From Thermococcales archaeon 44_46 (lineage in GTDB: Archaea > Methanobacteriota_B > Thermococci > Thermococcales > Thermococcaceae), in contig LGET01000092.1 in the NCBI GenBank assembly GCA_001507935.1, forward strand, positions 1 to 6,349: a stretch of DNA of 6,349 bases. Direction: 5' to 3'. Of this stretch, positions 1 through 6,314 are shown piece by piece. The notes below the pieces were generated by a model that did no database searches, was not told the DNA's origin, and worked only from the letters and a program-made list of their open reading frames with translations. Each line of letters begins with the position of its first letter. The stretch's first letter is position 1. The position numbers and the translations under genes were made by a program.

Positions 1-1047
1 AACAACACTGGAATAGAGTTCCCAGAAACCCTTGAGTATGTAAAAGAAATTAAACAGGAGCTTGAGAAAAGAAACATAAAATTTATCGTGGCTGATGCTG
101 GCGATGCATTCTGGAACTCTCTCAGCGTTTTTTCACCCCCGGGAAGAGACTATAGATGGTGCTGCAAGGTTACAAAACTGGGCCCAATAACCTTAACGAT
201 AAAGGAACACTACTCAAATGGTGTCCTGATGTTCGTCGGCCAGAGAAAGTACGAGAGCCTGCAGAGATACAAGCAGCCCAGAGTGTGGAAAAATCCATGG
301 GTGCCTAACGAAATTGGAGCCTCTCCAATATTTCACTGGAACGCCCTCGAGGTATGGCTCTACATATTCTCCCGTAAGCTGAAATACAACCCCCTCTATG
401 AGAACCGTTTGGACAGAATTGGTTGCTTTATGTGTCCAAGCTCTTCCCTAGCCGAAATTCAAACGCTAAAGGAAGAAAAGCCGCAGCTGTGGGAAAAATG
501 GGAGAGTGAGCTTAGGAAGTGGAAAGAACGCTTTGGAATGCCAGAGGAATGGATAACCTACGGCTTCTGGAGGTGGAGGCAGTTAACTAAAGGACAGAAG
601 GCCATTGCAAAGGAACTTGGAGTAAAGATTCCGGAAAAACGGACATGGGAACCTATAAGATATTCGCTTGAAGAGAAAGATGGAGAGTTTATTCTCAGAA
701 TAAACACGAGAATAATCCTGAAAAGAATCAAAGAAGTAGCCCCGATATTGGGTGAAGTAAGCGAAGATAAAAGGTCCGTAAGGATAAAAACTATAGTGTT
801 TACGGAGGAAGAGGTTAGGGCAAAGAGCAGAGAAGATGCTATAAGGGCATACTACCTAATAAAGAGGGCATATGAGTGTGTTGGGTGCGGGGTTTGTGTA
901 GGAAAATGTCCAGAAAATGCTTTAAGAATAAACCCCCATACAAAAAAGATAGAGGTTGATTCAGCGAGATGTATTCACTGCGAGGAGTGTATGGAGGTAT
1001 GTCCACTGTTAAAAATAAAAAATCCTCAAGAAGGAAGTCAGCTTTAA
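1..1047 (+). CDS. PAPS/APS reductase-family protein with C-terminal 2x[4Fe-4S] ferredoxin domain (5' truncated by window edge)
   Basis: The frame is open from base 1, so the start and the PP-loop that binds the nucleotide lie outside; 348 codons are visible. Numbering from the first visible codon, N2-T10 (NTGIEFPET) matches the conserved post-PP-loop segment of sulfonucleotide reductases, and G80-Q-R-K-Y-E-S-L-Q-R89 matches their G-x-R-x-x-E-S-x-x-R motif. The pair C54-C55 and the pair C142/C145 are 86 residues apart. This is the CC-X(~80)-CxxC arrangement that holds a [4Fe-4S] cluster in APS reductases. After about 150 further residues comes a ferredoxin domain with two CxxCxxCxxxCP sets (C293, 296, 299, 303 and C324, 327, 330, 334). 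Known: this family reduces adenylyl sulfate or a related compound. Inferred: electrons enter through the fused ferredoxin. I do not see the usual C-terminal ECG[LI]H active-site cysteine motif, so the substrate is uncertain. It ends with TAA inside the next gene. Confidence 0.9.
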   Translation, partial: NNTGIEFPETLEYVKEIKQELEKRNIKFIVADAGDAFWNSLSVFSPPGRDYRWCCKVTKLGPITLTIKEHYSNGVLMFVGQRKYESLQRYKQPRVWKNPWVPNEIGASPIFHWNALEVWLYIFSRKLKYNPLYENRLDRIGCFMCPSSSLAEIQTLKEEKPQLWEKWESELRKWKERFGMPEEWITYGFWRWRQLTKGQKAIAKELGVKIPEKRTWEPIRYSLEEKDGEFILRINTRIILKRIKEVAPILGEVSEDKRSVRIKTIVFTEEEVRAKSREDAIRAYYLIKRAYECVGCGVCVGKCPENALRINPHTKKIEVDSARCIHCEECMEVCPLLKIKNPQEGSQL

Positions 1048-1928
1048 TAGCCATGTTATTTTTCCTACTCTTGCCTTCAAAATTTGTAATTTCCCAGGAG
1101 TACGAATATGATTTAGATAGCTACTCCCTTTACTTTGATATTCTGGAGGACTATAGGGTTAAAGAGACCATTGAGCTTGTTCTGTTTCCAAACGTTCCCC
1201 TTTCCCATTACACTTTCTACTCTGAGTACCCAATTGAAAACCCTGAAGCTATAATTGAAATCGACGGTAAAACTCAGATAGCTAACATAAGCGTTTCCAA
1301 AATTGTGGGAGACATAAATGCCGTCTATATAGCGTTCCCTGAAGTTTCTCCCGGAAGCAGGGTGAAGATAAGGATAAGCTTTTATTCAGAGGGGATGCTT
1401 CAAGAAGTTAGTGGAAAGAAGCAGTTTTCATACTATGTGAAATTTAGCCAGCCGGTGGGATATTTTTACGCGAGACTCTACGTTCCTAAGGGTTATGCAA
1501 TTTTATCCCCTATAGTTCCTTCCCCGGATAAAGTCGAAAGCACGGGGAATGCTCTCATTTTGGAATGGAAAAAGACAGACGTTAGAGCTGAGGAGGAGTT
1601 TTATTTTATAGTGGGATTCTCAGGAGAAGTGGAGAATCAGTTCCCGCTGGTGACATTTCTCGCAACAGTGCTTATAGCGTTTGTAGGTGGCTTTTTTGCC
1701 GGGACCCTTTATAGGGGGAAAGAAAAGGGCGCAATCGACCTGCGTTCAGATGAAGAAAAGGTTCTTGAACTGCTTAGGGAAGGACCACTCTACCAAAGCG
1801 ACCTTGTAAAGCGGCTTGGCTTTTCAAAAGCAAAAGTCAGCTTGCTGTTAAAGGACATGGAGAAAAAAGGCCTAATCGAAAGGGTTAAAGAGGGAAGAAC
1901 GTATCTGGTCAGATTAAAAGAAAGCTGA
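999..1928 (+). CDS. Membrane-anchored protein with signal peptide, ectodomain, one TM segment and cytoplasmic winged-helix domain
   Basis: The 309-residue product has a basic N-terminus (K5 to K13), a hydrophobic stretch at about residues 15-26 and a likely signal cleavage near residue 32. An ectodomain rich in alternating hydrophobic residues follows (about 34-213), then a transmembrane helix (about 215-237) and the positive cluster RGKEKG. The last 60 residues form a winged helix, with an LYQSDLVKRLGFSKAKVS helix-turn-helix and a basic wing (KEGRTYLVRL). This layout resembles the archaeal predicted membrane-associated transcriptional regulators (COG2512-like), which may sense an external or membrane signal. 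The ATG at 999 overlaps the reductase gene by 49 nt and has a GAGGAG site (982-987) 11 nt upstream; ATG 969 would give ten more residues and ATG 1053 would remove the basic region. The overlap implies cotranscription and probably translational coupling with the reductase gene. The ligand and target genes cannot be told from sequence. Confidence 0.82.
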   Translation: MSTVKNKKSSRRKSALIAMLFFLLLPSKFVISQEYEYDLDSYSLYFDILEDYRVKETIELVLFPNVPLSHYTFYSEYPIENPEAIIEIDGKTQIANISVSKIVGDINAVYIAFPEVSPGSRVKIRISFYSEGMLQEVSGKKQFSYYVKFSQPVGYFYARLYVPKGYAILSPIVPSPDKVESTGNALILEWKKTDVRAEEEFYFIVGFSGEVENQFPLVTFLATVLIAFVGGFFAGTLYRGKEKGAIDLRSDEEKVLELLREGPLYQSDLVKRLGFSKAKVSLLLKDMEKKGLIERVKEGRTYLVRLKES

Positions 1929-1934
1929 GCTAAT

Positions 1935-1944
1935 CTTTATAAAG
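1935..1944 (+). promoter_or_regulatory. TATA box for the zinc-ribbon gene
   Basis: CTTTATAAAG is a near-ideal archaeal TATA element just after the previous stop codon. Its centre is about 36 nt before the ATG at 1976, which predicts transcription starting near 1965 and a leader of about ten bases carrying the Shine-Dalgarno site. Confidence 0.7.
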
Positions 1945-1965
1945 GAAAATCATCCAAAGCTGGAA

Positions 1966-1971
1966 GGTGAG
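1966..1971 (+). promoter_or_regulatory. Shine-Dalgarno site that decides the start of the zinc-ribbon gene
   Basis: GGTGAG is complementary to the archaeal 16S 3' end (CACCTCC). It sits 4 nt before ATG 1976 but overlaps the alternative GTG at 1967, so ATG 1976 is preferred. Confidence 0.6.
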
Positions 1972-1975
1972 GAAA

Positions 1976-3296
<1,321 letters not shown>

Positions 3297-3297
3297 G

Positions 3298-3927
3298 ATG
3301 TACCTCATAGCGTTTGATTTAGAAGGAACCTTGGTAAAATCCAAATCAAGCTGGGTTGAGCTTCACAAAAAGTTTGGTACGTGGGACAAAGGGAGAGAAT
3401 ACGCCGAGAGATTCTTCGCTGGGGAGTTTGACTATGCAACATGGGCAAGGTTGGACGCTTCTCTCTGGAAGGGGAGAACGAAAGAGGAGATTATGGAATG
3501 GGCAAATTCAGTTGAGTATTTTGAAGGTGTGGAAGAGCTTTTTCGATTCCTGAGAGAGAGGAACTTTAAAATTGCAATAATCAGCGGCGGCCTTAAATGC
3601 CTTGCCGAGAGAATAGGGAGAGAGCTTAAGGCCGATTTTGTGTATGCAAACGAGCTTGTCTTTGACGAAAAAGGCAAGATAACCGGAGAAGTCCTTCCAT
3701 GGGTGGACTTCAGAAACAAAGGAGATATATTGCTCGAGCTTAAAGAAAAGCTCAGGCCGAAGCTAACCATAGCTGTGGGTGATGGGCACAACGATATAGC
3801 CATGTTCAAAGTTGCGGATGTGAGCATAGCAATTAACCCCCACGAGGGCGTTAAAGGGGATTACCTCGCAAGAGACCTATATGAAGTGATGGAGATCATC
3901 GAGAAAATTCTGAAAGAAAAAGGGTAG
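3298..3927 (+). CDS. HAD-IB family phosphatase (phosphoserine phosphatase-like)
   Basis: The product is 209 residues long, with the four HAD motifs in order. Motif I is F6-D7-L8-E9-G10-T11-L12, where D7 is the expected nucleophile. Motif II is IISGG with S96. Motif III is K141 in RNKGD, and motif IV is G161-D162-G-H-N-D166, which binds magnesium. The region between motifs I and II (about 15-80) is the helical cap typical of the phosphoserine-phosphatase branch. The acid/base position two residues after the nucleophile is Glu rather than the usual Asp, as in ThrH-type HAD enzymes. The reaction is hydrolysis of a small phosphomonoester; phosphoserine is plausible but unproven. GGAGGG at 3286-3291 lies 6 nt before the ATG, and only 1 nt separates it from pcm. 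Its TAG stop overlaps the 3' end of an antisense C/D box RNA. Confidence 0.88.
   Translation: MYLIAFDLEGTLVKSKSSWVELHKKFGTWDKGREYAERFFAGEFDYATWARLDASLWKGRTKEEIMEWANSVEYFEGVEELFRFLRERNFKIAIISGGLKCLAERIGRELKADFVYANELVFDEKGKITGEVLPWVDFRNKGDILLELKEKLRPKLTIAVGDGHNDIAMFKVADVSIAINPHEGVKGDYLARDLYEVMEIIEKILKEKG
3912..3921 (-). terminator. Possible T-rich terminator of the C/D box RNA
   Basis: On the minus strand this reads TTTTTCTTTC, 7 nt after box D of the guide RNA. Archaeal transcription often stops at oligo-T tracts. It lies antisense to the last codons of the HAD gene, so the A-rich codons may be there for coding reasons alone. Confidence 0.4.
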
Positions 3928-3928
3928 G

Positions 3929-3976
3929 TCAGAGAAGGGCGTGTTCATCATAATCAGCAAAGCAAAAGTTCATCAT
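3929..3976 (-). ncRNA. C/D box sRNA (2'-O-methylation guide)
   Basis: Read on the minus strand, the order is box C ATGATGA (3976-3970), a 12-nt guide ACTTTTGCTTTG (3969-3958), box D' CTGA (3957-3954), spacer TT, box C' ATGATGA (3951-3945), a 12-nt guide ACACGCCCTTCT (3944-3933) and box D CTGA (3932-3929). All four boxes are perfect and both guides have the 12-nt spacing typical of archaeal double-guide RNAs. Flanking GGG (3979-3977) can pair with CCT (3928-3926) as a short terminal stem, giving the C/D kink-turn. Such RNAs assemble with L7Ae, Nop5 and fibrillarin and direct ribose methylation of the target base paired to the fifth guide base upstream of D or D'. Predicted targets are the middle G of CAAAGCAAAAGU (D' guide) and of AGAAGGGCGUGU (D guide), in both cases the fifth base. 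I could not place these in an rRNA or tRNA from memory. The ends of the mature RNA are probably a few bases beyond the boxes. Confidence 0.87.
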
Positions 3977-4005
3977 CCCTTTTCTGTGTTTAGTTGTGCC
4001 AAGGT

Positions 4006-4015
4006 ATTTTTAAAA
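4006..4015 (-). promoter_or_regulatory. Probable TATA box for the C/D box RNA
   Basis: The minus strand here reads TTTTAAAAAT, just past the stop of the prepilin peptidase gene. Its centre is about 34 nt upstream of box C, so transcription from about 3985 would give a short leader before the guide RNA. Alternatively the RNA could be processed from the peptidase transcript. Confidence 0.45.
4007..4011 (+). terminator. Possible oligo-T terminator of the pcm-HAD transcript
   Basis: TTTTT on the plus strand is the first five-T run after the HAD stop, about 80 nt downstream. It would let the HAD transcript end before running far into the convergent peptidase gene. There is no hairpin, which is usual for archaea. 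Confidence 0.35.
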
Positions 4016-4016
4016 T

Positions 4017-5132
4017 TTAAAGCCCGATGCTTTTTAGCACGAGCCACCAGAATAAGTCGCCGTAAAACACTGATATCAAGAAGCCCAAAAATAAAGCCGG
4101 TGCAAAGGGCATTGCGTTTCTGACAAGAAACTCATTCTCCAGTGCTCCTTCGTTCACAAGAGCTTTGAGGGTTTCTAGATCCTCTTTTTTGAGACCTTCA
4201 GCCGTTGGCGAGGCGATTAGTTTGTCGTATTCAACTCTCAGCGCATTTAGGTCGAGAGTCCTTAAAGCCCGAACAAGCTTGTCAAAGGAACTTTCCCTGT
4301 CTCTGTAGATTTTGCCGTCCTTTTCATATATCCACTCGCCGAGGATGTCCCATTCTTTGAGTTCGTCAACAGTAACTCTTTTTGTCAATACTTCCTCTCT
4401 TAAAACCTTCACAAGGGAGAAGAACACTTTAAAGGCATAAAATGTTGCGGCAAGTTTCAAATAGCTGTAAATGATTTCTGGAGTCTCAAAAGCACCGTAG
4501 GCAAAAAGCAGTATCCCAACAACATCTCCGACCTTTTGCAGTTTTGCTAAGATAGCTATCGTTATTGCCCATATCAAAACCCCAAAGTGGAGAGGAAGGG
4601 CTTCCCCAACAATTCCGAGAACAACAAAAGCCGCGGATACCCAGAGGGCGACTTCAAAGGGTTTGGGCCATTTATCGAGGAAAACCTCTTTCAACCGGGT
4701 GGTTCTTCTCCTTACCACTAACACTGCGAGGGAGTAGAAGAAGATAAATGGAAACACCGCAAGTATGCTGTTAAATAGGAGTGTTATGCTGTGCAAGGGA
4801 TATCTAGCCGCATACGGGGGGACTATCTTCGCATAACTTGATGCATATGGGAAGAGAGCCGAGTAACCCATTAAGATAACAACATCTCCACTTGCCCAGC
4901 CTCCCATGAGATAGAGCAAATAACCCAACAAAAATCCGATGGCGAGTCCTATTAATCCAGAAAACGCGTAGAAAAGGTCATGCTTTACGGCAAGTCCATA
5001 ATAAAGGTAATACAAAACCCCAATTCCAGCAATTGGAAACACATGTTTGTCCTCTATAAAGCCGGTTTTGATATCGGTGTAAGAGGTTAGAATTCCCATT
5101 ATAACCCCGAGAGCTATCAAAAGGAACTCCAT
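4017..5132 (-). CDS. Archaeal prepilin peptidase (A24 aspartic family) with type II C-terminal domain
   Basis: The 371-residue polytopic membrane protein has hydrophobic segments near residues 1-18, 32-48, 53-75, 84-96, 115-140, 161-178, 182-197, 203-240 and 343-366. The two catalytic aspartates of the A24 (TadA/PibD/FlaK) family are recognisable: D20 in SYTDIKTGFIEDK and D83 in GGWASGDVVIL, corresponding to the GxGD or GxHyD motif, here reading A-S-G-D. A soluble, charged stretch at about residues 245-335 before the last helix resembles the archaeal type II C-terminal extension of these peptidases. It cleaves the basic leader from class III signal peptides of pilins at the cytoplasmic face of the membrane. 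The gene starts 9 nt after a mini-pilin gene, with a full Shine-Dalgarno match. Whether it acts on archaellins too cannot be judged here; an EppA-like pilin role fits the neighbour. Confidence 0.9.
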   Translation of the reverse strand: MEFLLIALGVIMGILTSYTDIKTGFIEDKHVFPIAGIGVLYYLYYGLAVKHDLFYAFSGLIGLAIGFLLGYLLYLMGGWASGDVVILMGYSALFPYASSYAKIVPPYAARYPLHSITLLFNSILAVFPFIFFYSLAVLVVRRRTTRLKEVFLDKWPKPFEVALWVSAAFVVLGIVGEALPLHFGVLIWAITIAILAKLQKVGDVVGILLFAYGAFETPEIIYSYLKLAATFYAFKVFFSLVKVLREEVLTKRVTVDELKEWDILGEWIYEKDGKIYRDRESSFDKLVRALRTLDLNALRVEYDKLIASPTAEGLKKEDLETLKALVNEGALENEFLVRNAMPFAPALFLGFLISVFYGDLFWWLVLKSIGL

Positions 5133-5135
5133 CGG

Positions 5136-5143
5136 ATCACCTC
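5136..5143 (-). promoter_or_regulatory. Strong Shine-Dalgarno site overlapping the mini-pilin stop codon
   Basis: The minus strand reads GAGGTGAT, an eight-base match to the archaeal anti-Shine-Dalgarno, 3 nt before the peptidase ATG. The first G and A belong to the TGA stop of the mini-pilin gene, so terminating ribosomes could restart on the peptidase gene. Confidence 0.75.
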
Positions 5144-5306
5144 ACAGGGTTTCGAGAATCTTGTCCTTTATGGTGTCAATATATCCGGTTACCGATGAAT
5201 TTATTGCCTGAACACTCGTGAGAACAACCCTTATGGTTACCATAACCAGTATCAAAACAGCGGCCAGTATAAACAAATACTCAAGTGCACTTTGAGCTCT
5301 TCGCAT
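5142..5306 (-). CDS. Class III signal peptide (type IV pilin-like) small protein
   Basis: This short gene encodes 54 residues beginning [15 protein letters not shown] short basic leader (R2, R3) is followed by A4, then Q5-S-A-L-E9-Y, which is the archaeal class III prepilin signature (Q-S-x-x-E). It continues into a hydrophobic helix to about residue 30 ([19 protein letters not shown]). Processing is expected between A4 and Q5, leaving E9 at position +5 as in type IV pilins. The remaining tail (about 31-54) is short and polar, so this is little more than a pilin stem: a minor pilin, adaptor or assembly component rather than a large surface subunit. The TGA is followed by the prepilin peptidase gene after 9 nt. 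Upstream, GGTGTGAG ends 3 nt before the ATG on the minus strand and a TATA-like element lies at 5341-5346. Its exact job is not known. Confidence 0.9.
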   Translation of the reverse strand: MRRAQSALEYLFILAAVLILVMVTIRVVLTSVQAINSSVTGYIDTIKDKILETL

Positions 5307-5340
5307 TTTCTCACACCACATATGTTTGGTCTTCAGATGA

Positions 5341-5346
5341 TTTAAA
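5341..5346 (-). promoter_or_regulatory. TATA box of the mini-pilin and peptidase operon
   Basis: TTTAAA, preceded on the minus strand by an A-rich BRE-like stretch (TGAAAACG), is centred about 37 nt upstream of the mini-pilin ATG. The spacing is like that of the other promoters in the window. Confidence 0.55.
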
Positions 5347-5365
5347 CGTTTTCATTTTGTGCAAC

Positions 5366-5375
5366 CTTTTTAAAG
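5366..5375 (+). promoter_or_regulatory. TATA box of the ASCH gene pair
   Basis: CTTTTTAAAG is centred about 32 nt before ATG 5402. It is divergent to the mini-pilin promoter, with only about 20 bases between the two TATA elements. Confidence 0.6.
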
Positions 5376-5401
5376 TATTCGTCCCACAAAGTAAGGGAGC
5401 C

Positions 5402-5743
5402 ATGAAAGTGTACAGATTATATGTTAGGGATGAATATCTTGAGATGATAAAAAGCGGGAAAAAGACCATAGAGGTTAGAGCGGCATATCCACAGCTGAAA
5501 GACATCAAGCCCAAGGATAAAATTTTATTTAACAACGAAGTTCCTGCAGAGGTCATCTCGGTCAAAAAATATGAGACTTTTAGGCAGGTTTTGAGAGAGG
5601 AATCGATAGAGAGGATTTTTCCAGATAAGCCCAGCTTTGAACAGGCTGTAAAGAGGTTCCACAATATGTATCCAAAATGGAAGGAGAACCGCTATGGGGT
5701 AATTGCCATAAAATTCCGCCTCCTGAAACCAAGGAGGGAATAA
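5402..5743 (+). CDS. ASCH-domain protein, single domain
   Basis: The 113-residue protein is essentially one ASCH domain, a PUA-like beta-barrel. The family signature G-x-K-T-x-E-x-R is seen as G19-K-K21-T22-I-E24-V-R26. It is followed by a [22 protein letters not shown] strand region (about 36-57), a helical insert (about 58-90, with [15 protein letters not shown] and [13 protein letters not shown]) and the closing strand [16 protein letters not shown] proteins are thought to bind RNA or modified nucleosides, and some bacterial members hydrolyse N4-acetylcytidine; the substrate here is unknown. ATG 5402 was preferred over the in-frame ATG 5285. The longer form would add 39 residues that run across the promoter region and antisense to the mini-pilin, and it would lose the fit to the domain start. 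GGGAG at 5395-5399 is close to the start. The stop is 1 nt before the next gene. Confidence 0.88.
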   Translation: MKVYRLYVRDEYLEMIKSGKKTIEVRAAYPQLKDIKPKDKILFNNEVPAEVISVKKYETFRQVLREESIERIFPDKPSFEQAVKRFHNMYPKWKENRYGVIAIKFRLLKPRRE

Positions 5744-5744
5744 A

Positions 5745-6314
5745 ATGCGGAATCTAAAGTTCGATGGGAGATACAAGGACTTGCTCCTCAGCGGGAAGAA
5801 AAACGCCACGGTGAGGGTAGGCAAAGTTAACTTAAAGCCCGGGGATGAAGTTCTTATCCATGCGGGAGGTTATGTTCTTGGAAAGGCCAAAATAAAGAGA
5901 GTTGAACGAAAAAAGGTTTCCGAGCTTACTGATGAAGATGCCATTAAAGATGGGTTCAACAATAAAGAAGAGCTTTTGGAGGCTCTTAAAGAACATTACA
6001 GGAACTTAACCCCGGATACAGAGGTAACGGTTGTTGAATTCGAGTTCACAAAGCTGCTGGATAAGCCTATATTGTCAGCAGATTTTCCCTATGAGGGCAA
6101 CAATCCAATCGAGATAGCGGAGCTTGCACTGAAACACCTGAAAGATTTAAGTTTTGAGGAAATTGCGCTGTTGAAGCTATTCCTGCAGTCAGGCAGTCTT
6201 AGGAAAGCGGCATACAAGCTTGGAGGGCTCAACAAAAGATATAAAATCAGAGAAGTGTTGAGGAAAGCTTATGAAGAGCTTAAGAAGATGGGCATTATGG
6301 AGCCGAAATTATGA
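5745..6314 (+). CDS. ASCH-domain protein with C-terminal helical (HTH-like) extension
   Basis: The product is 189 residues long. Residues 1-103 form a second ASCH domain, with G17-K-K19-N-A-T22-V-R24 as its signature, LKPGDEVLIHAGGYVLGKAKI strands (30-50) and a helix pair (about 59-88), closing with TEVTVVEFEF. Residues 105-120 look like a linker. Residues 121-189 are predicted helical and include G150-SLRKAAYKLGG-161, which resembles the first helices of a helix-turn-helix. The highly charged helix KIREVLRKAYEELKK follows. A nucleic-acid-binding role for that part is inference; it might instead be a dimerisation domain. GGAGGG at 5733-5738 lies 6 nt before the ATG and the gap to the preceding ASCH gene is 1 nt, so the two are one operon. 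The proteins differ enough in the signature to suggest distinct substrates rather than a recent duplication. Confidence 0.87.
   Translation: MRNLKFDGRYKDLLLSGKKNATVRVGKVNLKPGDEVLIHAGGYVLGKAKIKRVERKKVSELTDEDAIKDGFNNKEELLEALKEHYRNLTPDTEVTVVEFEFTKLLDKPILSADFPYEGNNPIEIAELALKHLKDLSFEEIALLKLFLQSGSLRKAAYKLGGLNKRYKIREVLRKAYEELKKMGIMEPKL

Noticed and set aside
1967..1975. GTG start for the zinc-ribbon protein
   Set aside because: It overlaps the only good Shine-Dalgarno site and lies at the predicted transcription start; ATG 1976 fits better.
3432..3827. Minus-strand reading frame of 131 codons inside the HAD gene
   Set aside because: It is a serine- and leucine-rich shadow of the plus-strand codons, with no motif or start signal.
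3943..3976. Nine-base direct repeat GTTCATCAT (3943-3951 and 3968-3976 by near match)
   Set aside because: The shared part is explained by boxes C and C' of the guide RNA on the minus strand, so it is not a separate repeat element.
3941..4123. Small plus-strand reading frame of 60 codons
   Set aside because: It crosses the guide RNA and runs antisense into the peptidase gene, its product resembles no family, and it has no ribosome binding site.
5285..5401. Longer start for the first ASCH protein
   Set aside because: The extra 39 residues lie across both divergent TATA boxes and antisense to the mini-pilin start; ATG 5402 fits the domain boundary.
5311..5824. Two minus-strand reading frames (99 and 117 codons) across the first ASCH gene
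   Set aside because: Both are antisense to a gene with a clear domain signature and lack family features.
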